DNA of 11,789 nucleotides from positions 1 through 11,789 of the forward strand of contig CAJYRH010000453.1 of assembly GCA_913776795.1 (NCBI GenBank), written 5' to 3'. The position numbers and the translations under genes are program-made. The notes under the pieces were generated by a model that worked only from the letters and a program-made list of their open reading frames with translations, did not search any database and was not told where the DNA came from. Source of the stretch: an uncultured Pseudorhodoferax sp. (lineage in GTDB: Bacteria; Pseudomonadota; Gammaproteobacteria; Burkholderiales; Burkholderiaceae). How positions within the stretch are numbered: position 1 is the stretch's first letter; the number at the start of each line of letters is the position of its first letter. Shown here piece by piece: positions 6,546-11,789 of this stretch.

Positions 6546-7349
6546 ATGGGTCGGACCAGGCAGATCGACTTCGAGGAAGGGGCGGACAGCCGCCGCTTCG
6601 TGACCGCGCTGGCGCGCGGGCTGGACGTGCTGGCCTGCTTCCGGGTCGACGAGAAGTGGCTCAGCAACACCGAGATCGCCGCCCGCACCGGACTGCCCAA
6701 GCCGACCGTGGTGCGGCTGGCCTACACGCTGTGCGTGCAGGGCTACCTGCGCCATTCGCGCGACAGTGGCCGCTATGCGCTGGGCGACGGCGTGGCGGCG
6801 CTGGGCATCACCATGGTCTCCAACCTGCAGCTGCGGCGCATCGCGCGGCCCTACATGCAGGACCTGGCCGACCGCTACGACATCTCCGTGTCGCTGGGCA
6901 TCCGCAACGCCCTGTCGGTGCTGTACGTGGAGAACTGCCGCTCCGGCGCGCCGCTGTCGCTGGGGCTGGACATCGGTTCGCGCATCCCGATCGCCGACAC
7001 CGCCATGGGCCATGCACTGCTGGCCGTGATGGAGCCACGCGAGCGCGACCGCCTGCTGGCCGAGATCCGCCAGGCCGAAGGCGCGCGCTGGCCGCAGGCG
7101 CGCCAGGCCATCGAGGACGGGCGCGCGCAATGGCTGGCGCGCGGCTTCACCGTGGTGGTGCGCGACTGGCAGACCGACATCAGCGGCGTGGGCGCGGCCA
7201 TCCGCCAGCCCGACGGCCGCGTGGTCACCTTCAACGCGGGCGGCCAGGCGAGCAAGTTCCCGCGCGAACTGCTGGAGCAGGAGATCGGCCCGCAGCTGGC
7301 GCGCATGGTCAAGGGGCTGGAATCGTTCGTGCGCAGCGAGGACGTGTAG
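6546..7349 (+). CDS. IclR-family transcriptional regulator
   Basis: This is a 267-residue regulator of standard IclR length. The N-terminal winged helix-turn-helix spans about residues 17-80: FVTALARGLDVLACF, then NTEIAARTGLPKPTVVRLAYTL as helix-turn-helix, then GYLRHSRDSGRYALG as the wing. The rest is the IclR effector domain, with VSLGIRNALSVLYVENC, RIPIADTAMGHALLAVM (the usual place of the small-ligand pocket) and a C-terminal ISGVGAAIRQPDGRVVTFNAGG. Such effectors are often aromatic or other small carboxylates, which would fit the adjacent esterase and carboxylate receptor. ATG 6546 is preceded by AGGGAG. It is divergent from the hydrolase gene and shares a 181-base spacer with it, so it probably regulates that unit; whether as activator or repressor cannot be told. 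Confidence 0.93.
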   Translation: MGRTRQIDFEEGADSRRFVTALARGLDVLACFRVDEKWLSNTEIAARTGLPKPTVVRLAYTLCVQGYLRHSRDSGRYALGDGVAALGITMVSNLQLRRIARPYMQDLADRYDISVSLGIRNALSVLYVENCRSGAPLSLGLDIGSRIPIADTAMGHALLAVMEPRERDRLLAEIRQAEGARWPQARQAIEDGRAQWLARGFTVVVRDWQTDISGVGAAIRQPDGRVVTFNAGGQASKFPRELLEQEIGPQLARMVKGLESFVRSEDV

Positions 7350-7355
7350 CCGGCC

Positions 7356-7720
7356 TCAATGCGGCGTGGCCGCCATGTGCACGCCGCGCAGCATGCGCGC
7401 CACCCGCCACGCCGCGCCCGCCGCCAGCAAGGCCCCAGCCAGCGCACAGGCCGCCAGCGCGTCGCAGAACGGCGCGTGGCGCAACAGCCGCCCATCGAGC
7501 AGCGGCCAGTCGATCGCATCTGCGCGCTGGACGGCTGCAGCGCGCGGCTCGGCACGGCAAGCGCCAGGTTCACCACGGTGAGGTCCATGGCATGGACCAG
7601 GCAAGGCAAGGCCAGCACGGCCAGTCCGGCCCATTCGCGCGCCGTGGTGTGTGCGGGAGGGCCAGCAGAAGACAACGCCGCACTCCACAGGCTGCGAACG
7701 TCTGCAGGCAGATGGGGCAT
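7356..7720 (-). pseudogene. Remnant of a DHA2-type MFS drug efflux transporter
   Basis: Two pieces of one transporter appear to be fused out of frame. Reading minus from ATG 7720 to about 7520, the translation contains REWAGLAVLALPCLVHAMDL, followed by TVVNLAL and LQPSSAQ, which is the N-terminus and first transmembrane helix of SmvA/QacA-like 14-TM efflux proteins (TM1 with the MDLTV signature). After about 7520 that frame loses all resemblance, and another minus frame takes over with FCDALAACALAGALLAAGAA then RVARMLRG, ending at TGA 7358-7356; this looks like the last transmembrane helix of such a protein. An intact member is about 450-500 residues, so most of the gene, roughly 1 kb or more, seems to be missing. 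No clear ribosome binding site precedes 7720. The N-terminal match is good; the C-terminal assignment is weaker. It ends 6 bases from the IclR stop. Confidence 0.55.
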
Positions 7721-7781
7721 GCCGGGACCGACGCGTCCCGCCGCGGGCCCACGTCGCCGGATCGGTGGAGCGCCACGCAGC

Positions 7782-7798
7782 CCGACCGGCCCGGTCGG
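7782..7798. promoter_or_regulatory. Perfect 8-1-8 palindrome upstream of transporter remnant
   Basis: CCGACCGG (7782-7789), a central C, and CCGGTCGG (7791-7798) form a perfect inverted repeat about 60 bases upstream of the remnant's start on the minus strand. Its size and position suit a dimeric repressor operator of the kind that controls DHA2 efflux genes (TetR or MarR proteins), but no such repressor is in the window. The symmetry is seen directly; the operator role is inference. Confidence 0.4.
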
Positions 7799-7806
7799 AG
7801 GCTTGG

Positions 7807-7818
7807 TCCCTGCAGGGA
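7807..7818. promoter_or_regulatory. Perfect 12-base palindrome inside an imperfect dyad
   Basis: TCCCTGCAGGGA is a perfect palindrome lying 8 bases from the 7782-7798 repeat. An imperfect outer dyad, CTTGGTC on the left and GACCGAAG on the right, surrounds it. The nested symmetry suggests a protein-binding site belonging to the same lost promoter, but it could be chance in GC-rich DNA. Confidence 0.3.
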
Positions 7819-7953
7819 TAGACCGAAGTCACACCAGCTGTCGTCAGGCTGCCCATGCACAGTCCGGCCCGCAGCGACTGCGCGCGGCAGGGGCAGACGG
7901 GCACGCGGGGCGCGCGTGCAACAAGATGAAGCGCAACGGCCCGCACCGCTGTC

Positions 7954-7974
7954 GGGCGGGGCGGGCGGGGCGGG
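7954..7974 (+). other. Potential G-quadruplex array
   Basis: Five G-runs of 3, 4, 3, 4 and 3 bases are each separated by a single C on the plus strand. Four runs of three with one-base loops is the strongest class of intramolecular G-quadruplex sequence. It lies about 55 bases past the stop of the minus-strand membrane protein gene, so the G-rich strand is the template for transcription coming from that gene. The pattern is seen directly; folding in the cell is untested. Confidence 0.6.
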
Positions 7975-7977
7975 CGC

Positions 7978-7994
7978 GGCGCCAGCCTGGCGCC
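7978..7994. terminator. Hairpin downstream of the membrane protein gene
   Basis: GGCGCCAG (7978-7985), a single C, and CTGGCGCC (7987-7994) form a perfect inverted repeat beginning 34 bases after the stop of the minus-strand membrane protein gene. There is no T-run after it; the G-quadruplex-prone template follows instead. A pause or termination role is plausible but inferred. The one-base centre means a real RNA hairpin would open a few pairs to form its loop. Confidence 0.4.
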
Positions 7995-8028
7995 GCGAAG
8001 GCGCCGGGCACTGGAAACGCCGGGAGAC

Positions 8029-9015
8029 TCAGACGACCACGCGAACCGGCGCGGAGCGGCGGCCGAGGAAACCGGCACCGGCGGAGACCGCCAGGCCGAG
8101 CAGCAGCACGGCGACGCCGGACCAGGCGGCGCGGCTCACGCCCTTGGCGGCCGCATCGGCGGCTTCACGGGCCTTCTGCTCGGCTTGCGCCTTGAGTTCC
8201 CGGTACTTCGCCACGGCGTCGTTGTAGGTCTTCTCGTAGTTGGAAGCGATCTGCTCGGCCTCGGCGCGGCTCTTGCCCGTGCGTGCCACGATGACGTTCA
8301 CCAACGCTTCCTTGTCGGCAGCATCCAGCGCGGGTTCGGCTTTCTTGCGCAGGCGGTCGAAGAATGCCGAGATCTCGCTGCCCGCATCCTGCGGCGCCTT
8401 GGCGGCATCGGCAGCGCTGGCCTTGCCATCCTGCACCGCGCCTTCGGCCTGCGCCCTGACCGTGTCGGGATTCAGCTCGGGCTTGCCGGTCTGGCGCATC
8501 AGGATCTCGAGCTGGTTGCGCGCGTCGGCGAAGTCGAAGTCGATGCCGCTCTTTTGCAATTGCTGCTTGACCTCCGAGGCCACGCCCGGCGCTGCCGCCG
8601 CAACGCCCTGCCCGGCCAGCGCAATGCCGCTGCCCGCCACGCGCGATGCGGCGCCAACCATGCCGGTGGCGAGCGAGGACAGTGCATAGACGGTGACCAG
8701 CGTGGTCACGGCCCAGCACAGCACGCCATGCAGCATGCCCTTGGCGGGCGCGTTGCGGCCGGCGAAGTAGGCACCGATGGCCAGCGCGACCAGCGTGGAT
8801 GCGCCGACCCAGATGCCGGCGCCGGTGCCGAAGCCGGCCAGCGGATTCCCGGCCTGCATGGCATCGATCGCGCCCGACCCGATGGCAGTGCCCAGGGTGC
8901 CGAGGACGAGGTAGGTGGCCAGAGCGAGCAGCAGGCCCGCGAAGACCGAACCCCAGGAGATGAGCGACGTGGCGACGACGGGGGCGCCAGGTGTGAGCAC
9001 GGTGGTGTTGTTCAT
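8029..9015 (-). CDS. Polytopic membrane protein with soluble coiled-coil-like domain
   Basis: This is a 328-residue protein if started at ATG 9015; an in-frame TTG at 9039 would add eight residues, but neither start has a strong ribosome binding site. Hydrophobic segments at about 22-46, 68-87, 95-120 and 295-317 suggest a membrane protein with an N-terminal three-helix bundle (SWGSVFAGLLLALATYLVLG, then GFGTGAGIWVGASTLVALAI) and a C-terminal anchor. Between them, residues 145-292 are hydrophilic and rich in Ala, Lys, Glu and Gln, with likely helical coiled-coil from about 245 (SRAEAEQIASNYEKTYNDAV). The N-terminal part resembles membrane proteins annotated PhnA-like in Burkholderiales; I do not claim a PhnA function. 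It follows the CsbD-like gene by 36 bases and is probably in the same operon, suggesting an envelope or osmotic stress role. Confidence 0.75.
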   Translation of the reverse strand: MNNTTVLTPGAPVVATSLISWGSVFAGLLLALATYLVLGTLGTAIGSGAIDAMQAGNPLAGFGTGAGIWVGASTLVALAIGAYFAGRNAPAKGMLHGVLCWAVTTLVTVYALSSLATGMVGAASRVAGSGIALAGQGVAAAAPGVASEVKQQLQKSGIDFDFADARNQLEILMRQTGKPELNPDTVRAQAEGAVQDGKASAADAAKAPQDAGSEISAFFDRLRKKAEPALDAADKEALVNVIVARTGKSRAEAEQIASNYEKTYNDAVAKYRELKAQAEQKAREAADAAAKGVSRAAWSGVAVLLLGLAVSAGAGFLGRRSAPVRVVV

Positions 9016-9051
9016 GGTGTGGTGCTGCAAGAGTTGCAAGCGGCGCGTGGC

Positions 9052-9300
9052 TCAGCGCCGGGCCAGCGCGGCGCCGACCAGGAACAGGGCGCCTGCCAGC
9101 ACGGCAGCGGCCAGCACGGGATTTCTGCTGACCGCATCGCGCAGCACGTCGACCGCTTCGGCCGCCGTCTGCTCGACGCTGCCCGCCGCCTGGCGTGCCT
9201 TGCCTTCGAGCTGCAGCGAGCGGTCGCCCGCAGCGCCGCCGATGGCGTCCTGCACACGGCCTGCGATCTTGTGGAATGTTCCTTCGGCTTGTTCGAGCAT
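9052..9300 (-). CDS. CsbD-like stress protein with C-terminal membrane helix
   Basis: This is an 82-residue protein. ATG 9300 is chosen because AAAGG lies six bases upstream and the family N-terminus begins there. Residues 1-45 match the CsbD pattern of small general-stress proteins (AEGTFHKIAGRVQDAIG, then LEGKARQAAGSVEQ). Unlike typical CsbD proteins, which are wholly hydrophilic, residues 61-79 (PVLAAAVLAGALFLVGAAL) form a transmembrane helix ending in RR, the arrangement seen at the C-terminus of ElaB/YqjD-type inner-membrane proteins. It therefore probably sits on the cytoplasmic face of the inner membrane. It precedes the membrane protein gene at 8029-9015 on the same strand. In other bacteria CsbD-like genes answer to stationary phase and envelope stress; no sigma-factor site is clear here. 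Confidence 0.82.
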   Translation of the reverse strand: MLEQAEGTFHKIAGRVQDAIGGAAGDRSLQLEGKARQAAGSVEQTAAEAVDVLRDAVSRNPVLAAAVLAGALFLVGAALARR

Positions 9301-9368
9301 CGTTGCCTTTCGCGTGGTTGTCTTCGTCCCGATATGGGGCCGCCACCATGCGGCGGAGCCATCGGGTA

Positions 9369-9384
9369 CCCGCACGATTGCGGG
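9369..9384. repeat. Short hairpin between acetolactate synthase and CsbD-like genes
   Basis: CCCGCA (9369-9374) and TGCGGG (9379-9384) pair perfectly around a CGAT loop. The 214-base spacer (9301-9514) that contains it lies downstream of the acetolactate synthase stop and upstream of the CsbD-like start, both on the minus strand. No T-run follows, so it is at best a weak terminator or part of the next gene's leader. I see no gene and no convincing promoter in the rest of the spacer. Confidence 0.35.
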
Positions 9385-9514
9385 CCACCGGATGCTAGGC
9401 AGGCCGGGCTCCGCGCCGCCGCGACAAATGCGCCTGTGCACGTAGGTGGACAGGCTATGGCGTTGCGGGCTCGCGCTACCTGCGATGGCCGGCGCGGTCA
9501 GCGCGCCGCGCGCA

Positions 9515-11302
9515 TCACGCGCCGCCCTGCGCGTACCACCGGTCCTTGCCCAGCATCACGCGGTGGTGCCCCGCGCCGGCCGGGATCATGGGAAAGCAGT
9601 TCTCCTGCGCGGCCACCTGCACGTCGAGGAAGAAGGGGCCTTCGTGTGCCAGGCACTCGGCCAGCGCGGCGTCCAGCTCGGCCGGGTCGGTCACGCGCCG
9701 GGCGCCCCAGCCGAAGGCCCTGGCCAGCGTCACGAAGTCGGGCAGCGCGGCGTTCCAGCTGTGCGAGAGGCGGTTGCCGTGGTTGAGCTCCTGCCACTGC
9801 CGCACCATGCCCATGTAGCCGTTGTTGGACAGGACCAGCTTGACGGGCGTCGCGTGCTGCACGGCGGTGGACAGCTCCTGGATGTTCATGAGCACCGAGG
9901 CGTCGCCGCTCACGCAGACGACCAGTGCACCGGGGTGCGCCACCTGCGCGCCGATGGCGGCCGGCAGGCCGTAGCCCATGGTGCCGGCACCGCCGGAGGT
10001 GAGCCAGCGGCGCGGCCGCTCGAAGCGCAGGTACTGCGCGGCCCACATCTGGTGCTGGCCGACGTCGGTGGAAACGATGGCGTCGCGCCCGGCGATCTGC
10101 GCCTGCAGCGTGGCCACGAGCTGCTGCGGCAGGATCGCGCCGGGCTGCGGCACGAAGTCCAGGCAGCGCTGGGCGCGCCAGCGGTCAACGCGCTGCCACC
10201 AGGGCGCCAGCCGCGCGGGATCCAGGCCGCGCAGCTCGGGCAGGGCCAGCAGTGCATCGAGCACGGCGCCGCAGTCGCCGACGATGGGCACATCGACCTG
10301 CACCGTGCGGTGGATCGCGCTCGGGTCGATGTCGATGTGGATCTTGCGCGCGTGCGGGCAGAACTCGTCGAGCTTGCCGGTCACGCGGTCGTCGAAGCGC
10401 GCGCCGACGTTGACGACGAGGTCGGCCTCGTGCATGGCCAGGTTGGCCTCCAGCGTGCCGTGCATGCCCAGCATGCCGACGAACTGCGGATCGGACGCTG
10501 GGTACGCGCCCAGCCCCATCAGCGTGAGCGTGCAGGGACCACCGACCTGGCGCACCAGCTGCGCGAACGCCGCGCAGGCGGCCGGCCCGGCATTGACCAG
10601 ACCGCCGCCCCCGTAGAACACCGGTCGCCGTGCGGTGGAGATCAGGTCGGCCGCGCGCTGCAGGCTGCCCGTGGGAACACGTGCAGGGTTGGCGCCCTGC
10701 GCTGCGCGCAGCGCACGCGCCGCCACGGGTCGGCCCACCGGCGCGAGCTGTACATCCTTGGGCACGTCCAGCAGCACCGGGCCCGGCCGCCCCTGCGCGG
10801 CGATGGCCAGTGCGCGGCGCACCGCGTCGCCGACCTGGTCCGCGCTGCGCGGCTGGAAATTCCATTTGGTCACCGGCCGCGACATGCCGAGCGCATCGCT
10901 TTCCTGGAAGGCCTGGGTGCCGATCACCGCCGTGGCCACCTGTCCGCTGATGCACAGCACGGGCACCGAATCGCTCATGGCGTCCAGCAGTCCCGTGATG
11001 GTGTTGCCCACGCCCGGGCCGGAGGTGACCAGCACCACGCCGACCTTGCCGGTGCTGCGCGCATAGCCCTCGGCCGCGTGCACGGCGGCCTGCTCGTGGC
11101 GCACGAGGATGTGGCGCAGCCGCGGCTCGCCGTGCAGCGCGTCGTACAGCGGCAGCGCGGCGCCGCCGGGGTAGCCGAACAGCGTGTCGACGCCGCCTTC
11201 GACCAGGGCGTCCAGCAGCGCCTGGGCACCGTTGCGCGGGGCGGCGGGCACTGCCGCGGATGCGGCAGCGGACAGGGGATCGAGGACGTCGGTGGTTTTC
11301 AT
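9515..11302 (-). CDS. ilvB: Acetolactate synthase, catalytic (large) subunit
   Basis: This is a 595-residue ThDP-dependent enzyme of anabolic acetohydroxyacid synthase type, condensing pyruvate with pyruvate or 2-oxobutyrate in branched-chain amino acid synthesis. It has the N-terminal FGYPGGAALPLYDAL (42-56), the ThDP-activating glutamate Glu70 in RHEQAAVHAAEGYAR, the central GMLGMHGTLEAN and GARFDDRVTGK (300-310) typical of FAD-containing AHAS, GTMGYGLPAAIGA (440-452), and the ThDP/Mg site GDA (466-468) followed 24 residues later by Asn493-Asn494. The motif starts GDA instead of the common GDG, a variant I recall from related proteobacterial enzymes. A roughly 20-residue Ala-rich extension precedes the domain. 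No ilvN/ilvH regulatory subunit or ilvC follows; the next gene is csbD-like. AAGG lies only one base before ATG 11302, so the start or leader is unusual. It is divergent from an Lrp-type regulator. Confidence 0.92.
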   Translation of the reverse strand: MKTTDVLDPLSAAASAAVPAAPRNGAQALLDALVEGGVDTLFGYPGGAALPLYDALHGEPRLRHILVRHEQAAVHAAEGYARSTGKVGVVLVTSGPGVGNTITGLLDAMSDSVPVLCISGQVATAVIGTQAFQESDALGMSRPVTKWNFQPRSADQVGDAVRRALAIAAQGRPGPVLLDVPKDVQLAPVGRPVAARALRAAQGANPARVPTGSLQRAADLISTARRPVFYGGGGLVNAGPAACAAFAQLVRQVGGPCTLTLMGLGAYPASDPQFVGMLGMHGTLEANLAMHEADLVVNVGARFDDRVTGKLDEFCPHARKIHIDIDPSAIHRTVQVDVPIVGDCGAVLDALLALPELRGLDPARLAPWWQRVDRWRAQRCLDFVPQPGAILPQQLVATLQAQIAGRDAIVSTDVGQHQMWAAQYLRFERPRRWLTSGGAGTMGYGLPAAIGAQVAHPGALVVCVSGDASVLMNIQELSTAVQHATPVKLVLSNNGYMGMVRQWQELNHGNRLSHSWNAALPDFVTLARAFGWGARRVTDPAELDAALAECLAHEGPFFLDVQVAAQENCFPMIPAGAGHHRVMLGKDRWYAQGGA

Positions 11303-11390
11303 GCCTTCATTTTTTCGGTGATGGCGCAGAATAGGCTTCCGATTTTTCGAAGTTATACGCTTTGCCTCCGAAATTCATACGGCCTATCCC
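11303..11390. promoter_or_regulatory. Divergent promoter region, acetolactate synthase / Lrp-type gene
   Basis: This 88-base spacer is clearly richer in A and T than the flanking genes. GTTATAC at 11352-11358 gives a -10-like TATAAC on the minus strand and TTATAC on the plus strand, so overlapping divergent promoters are possible; no good -35 is seen for either. An imperfect dyad, CTTCCGA with TCGAAG, spans 11336-11352 around a T-run, and CCGAAAT recurs near 11368. AT-rich imperfect dyads like this suit Lrp/AsnC binding. All roles here are inference. Confidence 0.4.
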
Positions 11391-11789
11391 ATGTCAGACG
11401 GAAAAATCTTCGACAAGACCGATCTCGCCATCCTGCGCATCCTGCTGCAGGACGCGCGGCGCACGCTGCAGGAGATCGGCGCCGAGGTGGGCCTGTCGCC
11501 CACCAGCTGCTGGAGCCGCATCAAACGGCTGCAGGACGAAGGCGTGATCAAGCGCTACACGGTGGAGGTGGACCCGGCCAGCCTGGGCTACCAGGACACC
11601 GTGATCGTGCAGCTCACGCTGGAGAGCCACACCGAGGACACGCTGTATGCCTTCGGCCAGGTGCTCGCCACGATCCCGGAGATCCTGGAGGCCTACCTGG
11701 TCTCCGGCGACTATGACTACTACATCCGCATCGCGGTGCGCGACACGCGCGACTACGAGCGGCTGCTGCGCGAGAAGCTCTACAAGATC
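11391..11789 (+). CDS. Lrp/AsnC-family transcriptional regulator (3'-truncated by window)
   Basis: The frame is open from ATG 11391 to the end of the window, giving the first 133 residues of a protein that is usually 150-165 long. Residues 8-60 are the helix-turn-helix of the family: DKTDLAILRILLQDARRTLQ, then IGAEVGLSPTSCWSRIKRLQ, then EGVIKRYTVEVDPASLGY. The RAM effector domain follows, with VIVQLTLESHTEDTL and the signature AYLVSGDYDYYIRIAVRDTRDYERLL. Proteins of this type form octamers or similar rings and respond to an amino acid. Divergence from the acetolactate synthase gene across 88 bases makes that gene its likely target, with leucine or another amino acid as a plausible effector. 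The ribosome binding site is poor, which together with the short leader may mean weak translation. Family assignment is secure. Confidence 0.93.
   Translation, partial: MSDGKIFDKTDLAILRILLQDARRTLQEIGAEVGLSPTSCWSRIKRLQDEGVIKRYTVEVDPASLGYQDTVIVQLTLESHTEDTLYAFGQVLATIPEILEAYLVSGDYDYYIRIAVRDTRDYERLLREKLYKI

Larger units (their letters stand above)
7721..8028. other. Gene-free strip with palindromes and G-rich array
   Basis: I find no believable gene here. The long frames that cross it are rich in Arg, Pro and Ala with no domain resemblance, as expected of chance frames in GC-rich DNA. What it does hold are two perfect palindromes (7782-7798 and 7807-7818) upstream of the transporter remnant, a G-tract array (7954-7974), and a hairpin (7978-7994) downstream of the membrane protein gene. 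The strip may be the decayed upstream flank of the lost transporter locus. Confidence 0.6.

Noticed and set aside
6365..6700. N-terminal extension of the hydrolase to an upstream start at 6700
   Set aside because: It would overlap the IclR gene and cover the AT-rich spacer, and it would bury the lipoprotein signal and its ribosome binding site in the middle of the protein.
7356..8078. A single 240-residue minus-strand gene covering 7356-8078
   Set aside because: Only its last 50 or so residues look like protein, while another frame carries the transporter N-terminus in 7520-7720. The upstream part is Arg/Pro/Ala-rich noise.
9016..9039. TTG start at 9039 for the polytopic membrane protein
   Set aside because: It adds only eight residues ahead of an in-frame ATG, has no better ribosome binding site, and TTG is the rarer start.
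9446..11716. A 756-residue plus-strand frame opposite the acetolactate synthase gene
   Set aside because: It lies across a gene with complete AHAS motifs and runs into the Lrp gene in a different frame. Its composition (Arg, Gly, His, Ala) is that of a GC-rich shadow frame.

Overview
The window is a GC-rich chromosomal segment with the codon bias and gene content of a betaproteobacterium, most likely Burkholderiales and perhaps Comamonadaceae. This rests on the Bug/TctC-type receptor, the IclR and LysR regulators, the MscS-type channel end and the high third-position GC. It is inference, because no rRNA or marker gene is present. I see no insertion sequence, tRNA, rRNA or CRISPR array.

Layout, left to right. 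(1) 1-372: the C-terminal end of a mechanosensitive channel. (2) 491-2769: a two-gene unit with a 4-base ATGA overlap, coding for a SAM-dependent methyltransferase that carries an N-terminal export signal and an APC-family amino-acid permease. (3) 2900-6364, minus strand: a lipoprotein alpha/beta hydrolase, then a Bug/TctC solute receptor, then a LysR regulator. A divergent IclR-family regulator (6546-7349) faces this unit across a relatively AT-rich control region with a near-perfect palindrome. A very long GC-rich hairpin lies between the hydrolase and receptor genes. (4) 7350-8028: no intact gene. It holds a decayed, internally deleted MFS efflux transporter on the minus strand, two perfect palindromes upstream of it, a G-quadruplex-type G-run array and a hairpin. 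(5) 8029-9300, minus strand: a CsbD-like protein with a C-terminal membrane anchor, followed by a polytopic membrane protein with a long soluble, partly coiled-coil domain. This looks like an envelope stress pair. (6) 9515-11302, minus strand: an acetolactate synthase catalytic subunit with no regulatory subunit beside it, divergent from an Lrp/AsnC regulator (11391 to the window end).

How the genes may work together. The hydrolase-receptor-regulator cluster reads as a scavenging module: an envelope-anchored esterase could release a small carboxylate that the periplasmic receptor captures, with IclR controlling expression. The TctA/TctB membrane subunits are not in the window. The acetolactate synthase/Lrp pair is the usual arrangement of a local amino-acid-responsive regulator next to its target. 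The least explained items are the exported methyltransferase coupled to a permease, the 45-base intercistronic hairpin, and the gene-poor strip with the transporter remnant and its orphan palindromes.
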